DNA of 64,000 nucleotides, taken from NCBI RefSeq assembly GCF_022899355.1, contig NZ_JALJCK010000021.1, positions 1 through 64,000 on the forward strand, read 5' to 3'. Below, piece after piece: positions 15,734 through 25,111 of this stretch (its first letter is position 1; every line of letters starts with the position of its first letter). Source of the DNA: Shinella yambaruensis. GTDB lineage: Bacteria > Pseudomonadota > Alphaproteobacteria > Rhizobiales > Rhizobiaceae. Made by a program: the position numbers and the translations under genes. Below the pieces are notes generated by a model. That model did no database searches. It saw nothing but the letters and a program-made list of their open reading frames with translations, and was not told the DNA's origin.

Positions 15734-17950
15734 TTACTTCTTCCGGCGGCCTTGCCAGCCCGCGATCGCCTTCGGTGCGCTGGACTTCAGGGCCTCACCC
15801 CGGCCGGACAGGCTGGGATTGGTCATGAAGTAGTGCTGAGCGTTGAACGGCTCGGCACCGGGCTGCACTTCCATGCGCCGGGACGTTCCGTCCGCAAGAA
15901 TCTCGTAGCTCTGCTGGTTATCGATGAGATTGCCCAGCATGATCTGCGAGAGAACCTGCTCATGCACCGTCCGGTTGATCAAGGGCACGAGTGTCTCGAC
16001 TCGCCGGTCCAGGTTGCGCGGCATCATGTCCGCGGAGCTTATATAGACCAGCGCCTTGTCCGAGGGAAGCCCGTGGCCGTTGCCGAAGCAGAAGATACGG
16101 GAATGTTCGAGGAAGCGGCCGACGATGGACTTGACGCGGATATTGTCGGAAAGGCCGGGAACCCGCGGACGCAGGCAGCAGATGCCGCGCACGACGAGGT
16201 CGATTTCCACGCCCGCCTGGCTCGCGCGGTAGAGCGCGTCGATGATGTCGGGATCGACCAGCGAGTTCATCTTCATCCAGATCGCCGCCGGCGCGCCGTT
16301 CTTCGCATGGGCGATCTCCTCCTCGATGTGGCGGAGAATGCGCGGGCGCAGCGTATAGGGCGAGAAGGCGAGCTTCATGCCGGCCTCCGGTTCGCCGTAG
16401 CCGGTGATGAAGTTGAAGATGTTCGCCATGTCGCTGGCGATGGTCGGGTTGCAGGTGAAGAAGGAAAGGTCGGTGTAGATCTTCGCCGTGATCGGGTGGT
16501 AGTTGCCCGTGCCGAGGTGGCAGTAGGTGCGCAGCTTGCCCTCCTCGCGGCGCACGACCATCGACATCTTGGCATGGGTCTTCAGTTCGATGAAACCGAA
16601 GACGACCTGCACGCCGGCGCGCTCCAGGTCGCGCGCCCAGCGGATGTTCGCCTCCTCGTCGAAGCGGGCCTTCAATTCCACCAGCGCCGTCACCGACTTG
16701 CCGGCCTCGGCCGCGTCGATCAGCGCGCGCACGATCGGACTGTCGTTGGAGGTGCGGTAGAGCGTCTGCTTTATCGCCAGAACGTCAGGATCGCGCGCAG
16801 CCTGGAGAAGGAACTGGACCACCACGTCGAAGCTTTCGTAGGGGTGGTGGACGACCATGTCCTTTTCGCGGATGGCGGCGAAGCAGTCTCCGGCGTGTTC
16901 GCGGACGCGTTCGGGAAATCGGGCATTGTAGGGCTCGAACCGAAGATCGTCGCGCGGCGCCTTGGCGATTTCCGACAGCGTGTTGAGGGCGAGAAGGCCG
17001 GGCAGGACGGCGACGCGGTTGTCCGGCACGCCGAGTTCGCCGACGACGAAGCGGCGCAGCGATTCGGGCATTTCCGAATCGGTCTCGATGCGGATGACCG
17101 AACCGCGGCGGCGGCGCTTCAGCGCCGTCTCGAAGAAGCGCACGAGGTCTTCGGCCTCTTCCTCCACCTCGATATCGCTGTCGCGGATGATGCGGAAGGT
17201 GCCCGAGCCGCGCACGATGTAGCCGGGGAAGAGCTTGCCGATGAAGAGGCCGACGACATCCTCCAGCGTGATATAGCGGATCGCGCCCTTGGCGTCGGGC
17301 AGGCGGATGAAGCGGTCGAGTGCCACCGGCAGGCGCAGCAGCGCCGTCATCGGCTCCTTGCCCGTCGTGCTTTCCAGCTGCAGGCCGATCGAGAAGCCGA
17401 GATTGGGGATGAACGGGAACGGGTGCGCCGGGTCGATGGAGAGCGGCGTCAGCACGGGGAAGATCGACTGGGTGAATTCCTGCTGCAGCCAGACCTTGTC
17501 GTCGCTGGTGAGCGCGGTCGGGCGGACGATCAGGATATCCTCCTTGGCGAGGTACTGCTGGAGCACCGCAAGCGAGGCCTGCTGCTCCATCTGCAGATTG
17601 TCGATCTCCTTGAGGATATCGTCGAGCTGCTCGGCCGAGGTCTTGCCGTCGGGGCTGCGGATGCCGACGCCCTGGCGCACCTGGCCCTCGAGGCCGGCGA
17701 CGCGCACCATGAAGAACTCGTCGAGGTTGCCGGCCGAGATCGACAGGAAGCGCACGCGCTCCAGGAGCGGATGGGCGGTGTTCAGCGTTTCCTCGAGCAC
17801 GCGGCGATTGAACTGCAGCCAGGAGAATTCGCGGTTGATGAAGCGTTCGGGGCTTGCCATCAGGGCCGCGACATCGGCGCTCGCCCCTTCCGGCGGCGGC
17901 ACCTGCTCGACAGGCTTTTCCTGCGCATGTTCCGAAGTCGCTGTATCCAT
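15734..17950 (-). CDS. ppk: Polyphosphate kinase 1
   Basis: Ppk1 reversibly polymerises the gamma-phosphate of ATP into polyphosphate. The 738-residue protein has the four-domain layout: N-terminal [18 protein letters not shown], a middle head domain, and the two PLD-like catalytic domains with the phospho-His in [15 protein letters not shown] and the [15 protein letters not shown] segment. The ATG at 17950 (MDTATSE) best matches the family length; in-frame upstream starts would add a basic tail. It heads ppk-ppx-DUF922. A weak PHO-box-like site at 18055-18072 would fit phosphate control, which is known for ppk in some bacteria. Confidence 0.95.
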   Translation of the reverse strand: MDTATSEHAQEKPVEQVPPPEGASADVAALMASPERFINREFSWLQFNRRVLEETLNTAHPLLERVRFLSISAGNLDEFFMVRVAGLEGQVRQGVGIRSPDGKTSAEQLDDILKEIDNLQMEQQASLAVLQQYLAKEDILIVRPTALTSDDKVWLQQEFTQSIFPVLTPLSIDPAHPFPFIPNLGFSIGLQLESTTGKEPMTALLRLPVALDRFIRLPDAKGAIRYITLEDVVGLFIGKLFPGYIVRGSGTFRIIRDSDIEVEEEAEDLVRFFETALKRRRRGSVIRIETDSEMPESLRRFVVGELGVPDNRVAVLPGLLALNTLSEIAKAPRDDLRFEPYNARFPERVREHAGDCFAAIREKDMVVHHPYESFDVVVQFLLQAARDPDVLAIKQTLYRTSNDSPIVRALIDAAEAGKSVTALVELKARFDEEANIRWARDLERAGVQVVFGFIELKTHAKMSMVVRREEGKLRTYCHLGTGNYHPITAKIYTDLSFFTCNPTIASDMANIFNFITGYGEPEAGMKLAFSPYTLRPRILRHIEEEIAHAKNGAPAAIWMKMNSLVDPDIIDALYRASQAGVEIDLVVRGICCLRPRVPGLSDNIRVKSIVGRFLEHSRIFCFGNGHGLPSDKALVYISSADMMPRNLDRRVETLVPLINRTVHEQVLSQIMLGNLIDNQQSYEILADGTSRRMEVQPGAEPFNAQHYFMTNPSLSGRGEALKSSAPKAIAGWQGRRKK

Positions 17951-18054
17951 TGGAGAGTCCGCCCCACTTTGCCGCCAGATCGGCCGCATGCTTTCCACGC
18001 GGGTTCGGACGGAAACCGATTTCCACTTTTCCCCGAACCGCTTAGCGCAGTTTG

Positions 18055-18072
18055 ACGACGGAACTGTGACAG
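18055..18072 (-). promoter_or_regulatory. Weak PHO-box-like site upstream of ppk
   Basis: On the minus strand CTGTCAC-AGTT-CCGTCGT matches 11 of 14 half-site positions of a PHO box. It lies 105 bases before the ppk start codon. It could be chance; the second half-site is poor. Confidence 0.3.
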
Positions 18073-18190
18073 TCAATCCGGGGTCGGTGGAATTCGCCGA
18101 GCAATCGCCGGATGTTCCTTCTGGCAGGCAGGCCATCCCGCCCTGAGGACAAGACAATCACCTGTCGTGGAATGCGGCATCGCCGCTCTC

Positions 18191-18317
18191 CCCTTCTCCC
18201 TCGCGGGGAGAAGGTGGCCCGAAGGGTCGGATGAGGGGGTGGCTCGGATCGAGCTTTTGCACCATCGCCACCCCCCTCATCCGCCTGCCGGCACCTTCTC
18301 CCCGCGGGGGAGAAGGG
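18191..18317. repeat. Type A repeat element, reversed orientation
   Basis: This is a complete 127-bp inverted-arm pair, in the opposite orientation to the copy at 5961. Together with the ppk leader it fills the 472-bp gap between ppk and hdaA, where I see no other gene. Confidence 0.85.
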
Positions 18318-18422
18318 GATGGGGCGACGGTTTCCCTCCATGGGCGATAGCCCTGCCCCTTGAGGGGGAGATGACCGGCAGGCCAGAGGGGGATCACCGG
18401 ATGCCGGCTTGAACTCTCCGGC

Positions 18423-19109
18423 TCACTCCTCGCCGCCGACCATTTCGCCGAGCACTTCCTGCGCCAGCGTGCGGGTGATCCGGCTGCCGCGGGCGAGCGC
18501 CAGCCGGTCGAGGCGTTCGACGAGCGTCTGGGCGGCCTCCAGCGAGCGCTCCATGCGCGCGACGATATAGGCGACGAGCCTTTCGTCGACGAAGAGCTGG
18601 CGGTCGGCGAAGAGCTTTATGATGACCTGCGAGAGCAGTTCGTCGTCCGGCTCGCCGATCTCCACCACCGTCGCGGCCTTCAGGCGCGAGCGCAGGTCCG
18701 CCAGCTCGACCGGCCAGGACATCGGCCACAGCCGGCTGGTGATCAGCAGCGTGTGGCCGTGCTGGCGCACATTGTTGATGATGTGGAAGAGCGCGCGGTC
18801 GTCGAAACCGGCGCGGTCGGCGTCCTCGATGAGCACGGGGCCGCGCTCGGCGGCCGCCTCGGCGCCCCTGCCCGCCTTCGCCTCGATGATCTCGGCACCC
18901 GCCTTCTCGCGCCAGATGGCGGCAAGGTGCGACTTTCCCGAGCCGACGGGGCCTGCGATGACGACGACGGGCGAAGGCCAGTGCGGCCAGGCGTCGATCA
19001 TCGCCACGGCGGCATTGACCGGCTCGGCGACCAGAAGGTCGTCACGCCCCGTCGCGGGGTCGTGCCCGAAGGCCAGCGGCAACTGTTCGGCTGTCTTGCG
19101 CGATGTCAT
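18423..19109 (-). CDS. hdaA: DnaA regulatory inactivator HdaA
   Basis: HdaA works with the DNA sliding clamp to stimulate ATP hydrolysis by DnaA after replication starts. The 228-residue protein is a DnaA-like AAA+ domain without the DNA-binding domain: Walker A GPVGSGKSH at 53-61, Walker B-like VLIEDAD at 92-98, and sensor region LLITSRLWP. The N terminus has a clamp-binding motif, QLPLAF at 9-14, typical of Hda proteins. The start at ATG 19109 keeps that motif near the N terminus. It is 80 bases downstream of the AI-2E permease, the conserved alphaproteobacterial order. Confidence 0.88.
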   Translation of the reverse strand: MTSRKTAEQLPLAFGHDPATGRDDLLVAEPVNAAVAMIDAWPHWPSPVVVIAGPVGSGKSHLAAIWREKAGAEIIEAKAGRGAEAAAERGPVLIEDADRAGFDDRALFHIINNVRQHGHTLLITSRLWPMSWPVELADLRSRLKAATVVEIGEPDDELLSQVIIKLFADRQLFVDERLVAYIVARMERSLEAAQTLVERLDRLALARGSRITRTLAQEVLGEMVGGEE

Positions 19110-19189
19110 GGTGCTACTCGGATACCAACTCTTCGTTCTGGCGCAAGTCCGGGCGGACGCCGCTCCGCCTGGCGCGGCCTTGCCGCCGG

Positions 19190-20308
19190 TCATTCCTCCG
19201 GCGTGCTCTCTTCGAGCAGGACGGGCTTGCTCGCCCCATAATAAAGGTCGCTGTCAAGGTAACGCTGCAGGCCGAAGCGGACAAGCACGCCGACGGCGGC
19301 GGCCGCCGGCACGGCGATCATCAGGCCGACGAAGCCGAAGAGCGCGCCGAAGGCGACCAGCGCGAACATCAGCCAGACCGGATGCAGGCCGACGCGCGAG
19401 CCGACGAGCTTGGGCTGCAGGATGTTGCCCTCGACGAACTGGCCGGCGAAGAAGATGACGGCGACAAGCACGACCATCCAGTAGTCCGGCCAGAACTGCA
19501 CGACGGCGACGCCCACCGCCAGCACCAGGCCGACCAGCGAGCCGACATAGGGGATGAAGCTGATGAGGCCGGCGAAGAGGCCGATCAGCAGGCCGAAATT
19601 GAGGCCGGCGAAGGAGAGCCCGACGCCGTAGAACAGGCCGAGGATGATGCAGATGGAGCCCTGCCCGCGCACGAAGCCGGCAATCGCCGCGTCCATTTCG
19701 GTCGCGATCTGGCGCACGTTGGCGACATGGTCGCGCGGCACCCAGCTGTCCACCTTGGCGATCATGCGGTCCCAGTCGAGCAGGAGATAGAAGGCGACGA
19801 CCGGCGTGATGACGAGCAGCGAGACGATGTTGACCAGCGCCATGCCGGAGTTCCAGAGCTGCTTGAACACCGTGCCGAGGAAGCCCGCGCCTTCGGCGAG
19901 GATGGAGGAAAAGCTCTGCTTGATCGTGCCCATCTGGCTGCTGACCCAGGTGGGCAGCAGGTCGGGGTTGAAGCTCGCCACCAGCTCCTGCAGCTGGGTG
20001 ACGTAGCCCGGCAGCTTCTCCAGGAAATCCGCCGCCTGCGTGGCCAGCAGCGGGATGACGATCATCAGGGACAGCGCGAAGAGGATGATGAAGGCGATGA
20101 GGATGACCACCGTCGCCATCAGCCGGCTGAGGCCCCAGCGCTCAAGCCGGTCGGCGACCGGATCGAGGAAATAGGCGAGCGCCATGCCGGCGATGAAGGG
20201 CAGCAGGATATCGCTGAACACCAGAAGGAAGATGAGGAGGAAGCCGAGCGCGATGAGCCAGAAGACCACCTGCCGCTTCAGTCCCGCGCCGCTGATATGG
20301 GCTGCCAT
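19190..20308 (-). CDS. AI-2E family permease (PerM-like)
   Basis: The 372-residue membrane protein has about eight hydrophobic segments and the conserved AI-2E family features: LPFIAGMALAYFLDPVADRLE near the N terminus and FIPYVGSLVGLVLA and EGNILQPKLVGSRVGLHPVW toward the C terminus. Members include autoinducer exporters and Na+/H+ antiporters, so substrate is open. The ATG at 20308 with an AAGGA/AAGAG ribosome site is preferred over an in-frame GTG at 20329. It probably shares a transcript with hdaA. Confidence 0.87.
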   Translation of the reverse strand: MAAHISGAGLKRQVVFWLIALGFLLIFLLVFSDILLPFIAGMALAYFLDPVADRLERWGLSRLMATVVILIAFIILFALSLMIVIPLLATQAADFLEKLPGYVTQLQELVASFNPDLLPTWVSSQMGTIKQSFSSILAEGAGFLGTVFKQLWNSGMALVNIVSLLVITPVVAFYLLLDWDRMIAKVDSWVPRDHVANVRQIATEMDAAIAGFVRGQGSICIILGLFYGVGLSFAGLNFGLLIGLFAGLISFIPYVGSLVGLVLAVGVAVVQFWPDYWMVVLVAVIFFAGQFVEGNILQPKLVGSRVGLHPVWLMFALVAFGALFGFVGLMIAVPAAAAVGVLVRFGLQRYLDSDLYYGASKPVLLEESTPEE

Positions 20309-20447
20309 CGCGCTCTTTCCTTGTGTCACCGTGTTGCTTGAGGAGATAGGATGCGGGGACGAGGAAGGTCAAGGCTCGGCGGGGTGGTGGGGGAATGCAG
20401 CGGTGTTTTCCTCGGTTTCCCCATAGTTTGGGTGAGTTTGTGGCTCA

Positions 20448-20600
20448 CCCCCCTCTGCCCTGCCGGGCATCTCCCCCACAAGGAGGGAGATCGGAAGGAA
20501 GCGCGAACCTTGCCCGAACTGCACCGTTAATGAGGGGCGAAACGATGCTCCATCCAATCTCCCCCCTTGTGGGGGAGATGCCCGGCAGGGCAGAGGGGGG
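20448..20600 (+). repeat. Type B repeat element, 153 bp
   Basis: The element starts with CCCCCCTCTGCCCTGCCGGG and ends with its inverted copy. The inner sequence (GATCGG..GAAGC, CCTTG, then CTCCATCCAATCT) is also conserved in the copies at 26791-26942 and 43643-43795. It fills most of the gap between the AI-2E permease and purM; nothing else is visible there. Confidence 0.88.
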
Positions 20601-20749
20601 TGTCCGCGGCAACCCGCTTTCATTCGCAAACCGGTGAAAAAATCCCCGCATTCCCGGCATTCCGCTTGCACTTCATCCCCCGCCATGCCAATCGGGCGCG
20701 ACAAGCGCCAAGCAGGCCTCAAGCGGGCCTCAAGCCGGAGACGAGAGCC

Positions 20750-21823
20750 ATGAGCCAGTCGGGAAAGAACGGTCTGACCTATAGCGATGCGGGCGTCGAC
20801 ATCGACGCGGGCAACCTGATGGTGGAGAAGATCAAGCCGGCCGTGCGCTCGACGCGCCGCCCGGGCGCCGATGGCGAGATCGGCGGCTTCGGCGGCCTGT
20901 TCGACCTCAAGGCGGCGGGCTTCACCGATCCCGTCCTCGTCGCCGCCAATGATGGCGTCGGCACCAAGCTGAAGATCGCCATCGACGCGAACCGCCACGA
21001 CACGGTCGGCATCGACCTCGTCGCCATGTGCGTCAACGACCTCGTGGTGCAGGGTGCCGAACCCCTCTTCTTCCTCGACTATTTCGCCACCGGCAAGCTC
21101 GACCCCGACCAGGGCGCGGCGATCGTCGAAGGCATCGCCGAAGGCTGCCGCCAGGCCGGCTGCGCGCTCATCGGCGGCGAGACGGCGGAAATGCCGGGCA
21201 TGTATTCGCACGGCGACTACGACCTTGCCGGCTTTGCCGTCGGCGCCGCCGAACGCGGCCGGCTCCTGCCCTCGGGCGATATCGCCGAGGGCGACGTCAT
21301 CCTCGGCCTTTCCTCCTCGGGCGTGCATTCCAACGGCTATTCGCTGGTGCGCAAGATCGTGACGCTCTCGGGTCTCGCCTGGGACGCGCCCGCGCCGTTC
21401 GACGCTGAAAAGAGCCTCGGCGAGGCGCTGCTGACGCCGACGAAGATCTATGTGAAGCCGCTCCTGAAAGCGATCCGCGAGACCGGTTCCATCAAGGCGC
21501 TGGCGCATATCACCGGCGGCGGCTTCCCGGAAAACATTCCGCGCGTGCTGCCGAAGCATCTCGCCGCCGAGATCGACCTTGCCGCCGTCAAGGCGCCGGC
21601 CGTGTTCTCCTGGCTTGCAAAGACGGGCGGCGTGGCGGCGACGGAAATGCTGCGCACCTTCAACTGCGGCGTCGGCATGATCGCCGTCGTTCCCGCCGAC
21701 AAGGCCGACGAGGTCGCCGCTGTCCTCATCCGCGAGGGCGAAACCGTCTTCCGCCTCGGCCGCATGGTCGCGCGCGAAGAGGGCGCCGCCGGCACGATCT
21801 ACAAGGGCACGCTCGCCCTATGA
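20750..21823 (+). CDS. purM: Phosphoribosylformylglycinamidine cyclo-ligase
   Basis: PurM closes the imidazole ring of AIR in de novo purine synthesis. The 357-residue protein has the AIRS signatures: [12 protein letters not shown] at the N terminus, [42 protein letters not shown] and [14 protein letters not shown]. Length and motifs are complete. The downstream purN overlaps by four bases (ATGA), so the two are coupled. I see no purine riboswitch upstream. Confidence 0.96.
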   Translation: MSQSGKNGLTYSDAGVDIDAGNLMVEKIKPAVRSTRRPGADGEIGGFGGLFDLKAAGFTDPVLVAANDGVGTKLKIAIDANRHDTVGIDLVAMCVNDLVVQGAEPLFFLDYFATGKLDPDQGAAIVEGIAEGCRQAGCALIGGETAEMPGMYSHGDYDLAGFAVGAAERGRLLPSGDIAEGDVILGLSSSGVHSNGYSLVRKIVTLSGLAWDAPAPFDAEKSLGEALLTPTKIYVKPLLKAIRETGSIKALAHITGGGFPENIPRVLPKHLAAEIDLAAVKAPAVFSWLAKTGGVAATEMLRTFNCGVGMIAVVPADKADEVAAVLIREGETVFRLGRMVAREEGAAGTIYKGTLAL

Positions 21824-22485
21824 GCGGAACCCGCAAGCGCGTCGTCGCCTTCATCTCCGGCGGCGGCTCCAACATGCTGGCTTTGGCGAAGGCCGCCGAG
21901 GACCCGGACTTCCCGGCGGAGATCGTCGCCGTGTTCTCCGACAAGGCGGAGGCCGGCGGGCTGGCCAGGGCGGAGGCGCTCGCCATTCCGGCCCGCGCCT
22001 TCCTGCGCAGGGATTTCGCCAGCAAGGAGGCCCACGAGGCGGCCATCATCGAGGCGCTCGACGCGCTCTCGCCCGACCTCATCTGCCTTGCCGGCTACAT
22101 GCGCCTGATCTCCGGCGCCTTCGTCAGCCGCTATGAAGGCCGCATCCTCAACATCCACCCATCCCTCCTGCCGCTCTTCCCCGGCCTCAACACGCACCAG
22201 CGCGCCCTCGACGCGGGCATGCGCATCGCCGGCTGCACGGTGCATTTCGTGACCGAGGGCATGGACGAAGGCCCGGCCATCGTGCAGGCCGCGGTTCCCG
22301 TCCTGCCGGACGACACGGCCGGGACGCTCGCCGCGCGCGTTCTGACGGTCGAGCATCTGAGCTATCCGCTGGCGCTGCGGCTCGTCGCGGAGGGCAAGGT
22401 GCGGATGCAGGGCGGCAAGGCCGTCGCCACCGGCGACCTGCCGCGGCTTGACGGCGCCCACCTGATCTCGCCGGCGGCGGGCTAG
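21820..22485 (+). CDS. purN: Phosphoribosylglycinamide formyltransferase
   Basis: PurN transfers a formyl group from 10-formyl-THF to GAR. The 221-residue protein shows [12 protein letters not shown] for phosphate binding, the catalytic Asn-His region [15 protein letters not shown], the catalytic His in [17 protein letters not shown], and CLAGYMRLI. The start codon overlaps the purM stop. It is complete and typical. Confidence 0.96.
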   Translation: MSGTRKRVVAFISGGGSNMLALAKAAEDPDFPAEIVAVFSDKAEAGGLARAEALAIPARAFLRRDFASKEAHEAAIIEALDALSPDLICLAGYMRLISGAFVSRYEGRILNIHPSLLPLFPGLNTHQRALDAGMRIAGCTVHFVTEGMDEGPAIVQAAVPVLPDDTAGTLAARVLTVEHLSYPLALRLVAEGKVRMQGGKAVATGDLPRLDGAHLISPAAG

Positions 22486-22540
22486 GGCGCATACCCCACA
22501 AGGGGGCTACTCATATGAAGTTCGACGATGCCGCACATCC

Positions 22541-22665
22541 CCTTCTCCCCCGCGGGGAGAAGGTGGCCCGAAGGGTCGGATGAGGGGGTGGCTCGGATCG
22601 AGCCTTTGCGCCTTCGCCATCCCCCTCATCCGCCTGCCGGCACCTTCTCCCCGCGGGGGAGAAGG
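22541..22665. repeat. Type A repeat element, reversed orientation
   Basis: A full inverted-arm pair (125 bp) in the same orientation as the 18191 copy lies downstream of purN. A half copy of the type B element follows at 22709-22742. Confidence 0.85.
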
Positions 22666-22708
22666 AAAAGGAGGCAACGGGTTTCCTTCCATATGCGACA
22701 GTCCTGCC

Positions 22709-22742
22709 CTTGTGGGGAGATGCCCGGCAGGGCAGAGGGGGG
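22709..22742 (+). repeat. Type B repeat, single right arm
   Basis: Only the right end of the type B element is present (ending TGCCCGGCAGGGCAGAGGGG plus two bases). It directly abuts the 3' end of the L,D-transpeptidase gene. No left arm is found within 160 bp. Confidence 0.75.
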
Positions 22743-22751
22743 TGTCCCGCC

Positions 22752-23504
22752 TCAGATCACCAGGATCGGCGCCTTGCCCTTCACGCGATCGTAGAGATCG
22801 ATGACATCCTGGTTCAGCATGCGCACGCAGCCGGAGGAGACGGCCTTGCCGATGGACTTCCATTCCGGCGAGCCGTGCAGGCGGTAGAGCGTGTCCTCGC
22901 CGTTCTGGAAGATGTAGAGCGCGCGCGCGCCGAGCGGGTTGTTGAGGCCGCCGGGCATGCCGCCGTTGGCGGCGGAGTATTTGACGAGTTCGGGCTGGCG
23001 CGCAACCATCTCGTCCGGCGGCGTCCATTTCGGCCAGGCCTGCTTCCACTGGATGACGCCGCGGCCCGACCAGGAAAAGCCCTGCCGGCCGATGCCGACG
23101 CCATAGCGCATGGCACGGCCGTTCGGCAGGATGAGGTAGAGGAAGCGGTTGCCTGTGTCGACGATGATCGTGCCGGGTCGCTCGCCGAACGGGCTTTCGA
23201 CCTCCTGTCGGTAGTAGCGCGCGTCGATCTGCTGGTAGGGCACCGCCGGCACCTGATAGCCGCCGTCGAAGACCGGACCGTAGATCGAGGCGTAGTAGGA
23301 CGATTCCGGCAGGAGCCCGCTCGGCGGCCGGGCGCCCTCGATATATTCCGGCCGGCCCTCCAGCGCGGGATTGCGGAAATAGGGCCGGGTCTCGTAGCGG
23401 AACCGGTCCGTATTCATCGAGGAGGTGCAGCCGGCCAGGCCGCTTGCCATGGCAAGCCCGGTGAACTGTAGGAAGCGGCGGCGGGAGAGCGCGGTGTCGG
23501 TCAT
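22752..23504 (-). CDS. L,D-transpeptidase (YkuD family), lipoprotein
   Basis: L,D-transpeptidases make 3-3 peptidoglycan cross-links or attach proteins to the wall. The 250-residue protein has a leader with Arg-rich start and lipobox (SRRRFLQFTGLAMASGLAGC, C26), so it should be a periplasmic lipoprotein. The YkuD domain spans about 105-250, with the catalytic H210 and C226 in SSGCVRM. The start at ATG 23504 gives the complete leader; a longer frame to 23561 has no better site. It is divergent from a hydroquinone reductase with a 16-bp palindrome between them. Confidence 0.9.
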   Translation of the reverse strand: MTDTALSRRRFLQFTGLAMASGLAGCTSSMNTDRFRYETRPYFRNPALEGRPEYIEGARPPSGLLPESSYYASIYGPVFDGGYQVPAVPYQQIDARYYRQEVESPFGERPGTIIVDTGNRFLYLILPNGRAMRYGVGIGRQGFSWSGRGVIQWKQAWPKWTPPDEMVARQPELVKYSAANGGMPGGLNNPLGARALYIFQNGEDTLYRLHGSPEWKSIGKAVSSGCVRMLNQDVIDLYDRVKGKAPILVI

Positions 23505-23594
23505 GGAGATCGTCAAAATCCGTTGTGCGGAAACGTAGAATGGGGCGAGAGGCTGAATCACTAACTAACGAGCGGCAAATTAGGTCCATAACCC

Positions 23595-23610
23595 TGCCAC
23601 AATTGTGGCA
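23595..23610. promoter_or_regulatory. 16-bp perfect palindrome between divergent genes
   Basis: TGCCACAATTGTGGCA is a perfect palindrome, 91 bases before the transpeptidase start codon and 166 before the hydroquinone reductase start codon. It looks like a dimeric regulator site. No regulator gene lies beside it, so the binding protein is unknown. Confidence 0.45.
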
Positions 23611-23775
23611 ATTGCGGCTGGCCTCAGGCTTGCGCGCCCGCTTTTCGCCGCCCTGTCGCCGCCCGGCCACGGCGGGGCCGCTTTGTGAACGCTGTGTCAA
23701 TCGCCGGGAGAATTGCCGTTTTCGCGCGCGCGGATTATCCCGGACGGCAACTTCAACCGAAACGAGGGGAACGCG

Positions 23776-24735
23776 ATGCTCGTCGACGGCAAATGGACGG
23801 AAGACTGGCAGCCCGTCCAGGCGAAGGACGCCAAGGGCGGCTTCGTGCGGCAGGTTTCGAGCTTCCGCAACTGGGTGACGCCCGACGGCCGCGCCGGCCC
23901 GACGGGCGACGGCGGCTTTGCGGCCGAGACCGGGCGCTACCAGCTCTATGTCGCGCTGATCTGCCCCTGGGCCTCGCGCACGCTGATCGCCCGCAAGCTG
24001 AAGAAGCTCGACGGCGTGATCTCCGTCTCTGTCGTCGAGCCGGCGCTGACCGACCAGGGCTGGCGCTTCGGCGACTATCCGGGCGCAAACCGCGACGACC
24101 TCAACGGCGCGACCTACATGCACGAGCTCTATACCCGCGCCGACCCCACCTTCACCGGCCGCGCCACCGTGCCGGTGCTCTGGGACAAGGTGCTGAGGAC
24201 GATCGTCAACAACGAATCCGCCGACATCATACGCATGCTGAACAGCGGCTTCGGCGCGCTGGCGGATGAAAGCGTCGACCTCTATCCGCAGGCCCTGCGC
24301 GGCGAGATCGACATGCTCAACGAACGTATCTATCCCGCGCTCAACAACGGCGTCTACCGCGCCGGCTTCGCCACCACGCAGGTCGCCTACGAGGAGGCCT
24401 TCCACGGCGTCTTCGCCATGCTGGACGAGCTGGAGGCACGCCTTGCCGCCGGCGGACCATTCCTCACCGGCACGGCCTTCACGGAGGCCGACATCCGCCT
24501 CTTCGTCACCCTCGTCCGCTTCGATGCCGCCTATCACGGCCTCTTCAAGTGCAACCTGCGGCGGCTTGCCGACTATGCGGCGCTCTCGGCCTATGCGAAG
24601 CGCGTGCTAGACCTGCCGGGCGTGCGCGAGACGGTCAGCATCGACCATATCAAGCACGGCTACCATTCGATCAAGTCGCTGAACCCGAACGGCATCGTGC
24701 CGCTCGGACCGGATCTTTCGGCGCTGGGGCTTTGA
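23776..24735 (+). CDS. Glutathionyl-hydroquinone reductase (YqjG/EcmB-like GST)
   Basis: This 319-residue protein belongs to the Xi-class glutathione transferases, which use a cysteine to reduce glutathionyl-hydroquinones. The catalytic Cys is C63 in the CPWA motif (ALICPWASRTL). Other class features are NNESADIIRMLN, the glutathione-binding loop, and DIRLFVTLVRFDAAYHGLFKCN in the helical domain. A GAGGGGA site supports the ATG at 23776. The next small membrane gene begins one base after its stop codon. Confidence 0.92.
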   Translation: MLVDGKWTEDWQPVQAKDAKGGFVRQVSSFRNWVTPDGRAGPTGDGGFAAETGRYQLYVALICPWASRTLIARKLKKLDGVISVSVVEPALTDQGWRFGDYPGANRDDLNGATYMHELYTRADPTFTGRATVPVLWDKVLRTIVNNESADIIRMLNSGFGALADESVDLYPQALRGEIDMLNERIYPALNNGVYRAGFATTQVAYEEAFHGVFAMLDELEARLAAGGPFLTGTAFTEADIRLFVTLVRFDAAYHGLFKCNLRRLADYAALSAYAKRVLDLPGVRETVSIDHIKHGYHSIKSLNPNGIVPLGPDLSALGL

Positions 24736-24736
24736 G

Positions 24737-25111
24737 ATGCCGCTTGTGGCGTGGGCAGGAATAGCCCTTGGTCTTCTGGTCACTGTCCCTGAAGCCTGGC
24801 GGCTCCATCGACGATACGGGATTTTGCTGGCCGGTCTGGCCTGGCCATTCCTGTCGGCGATCGTCGCAGCCTGGGTCTTTGCGGCAACGGTGAACCACTA
24901 CAATTTCGGCTCCCCGCACATCCCGATCTACTTCCACGTCTGGCATCTTGTGATGATCGTCGCCGCGCCGGCTGTCGCCGTTGTCGTTCTCGGCCGAAAA
25001 TACACGTTCTCGGCCGGTATCATCGTCGGCGGTGCACTGCTCGCCTTCACCTTCTTCTTCTGGGTTTCGATGCTCTTCGGATACGGCACGAGCAGTGCTA
25101 CCGGCAGCTAG
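24737..25111 (+). CDS. Small membrane protein of unknown function
   Basis: The 124-residue protein has four hydrophobic segments (about 3-18, 31-49, 66-85 and 91-113) and no recognised domain. Its ATG comes one base after the hydroquinone reductase stop codon, so it is probably co-transcribed. Its codon use is noticeably less GC-biased than its neighbours (for example ata, gga and ctt codons), which hints at recent arrival or relaxed selection. Its stop codon overlaps that of the convergent ligase gene (CTAG at 25108-25111). Confidence 0.65.
   Translation: MPLVAWAGIALGLLVTVPEAWRLHRRYGILLAGLAWPFLSAIVAAWVFAATVNHYNFGSPHIPIYFHVWHLVMIVAAPAVAVVVLGRKYTFSAGIIVGGALLAFTFFFWVSMLFGYGTSSATGS

Noticed and set aside
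23595-23610. A sigma-54 promoter in the GTGGCA...TTGC stretch
   Set aside because: The -24/-12 spacing and GC doublet do not fit; the sequence is better explained as a palindrome.
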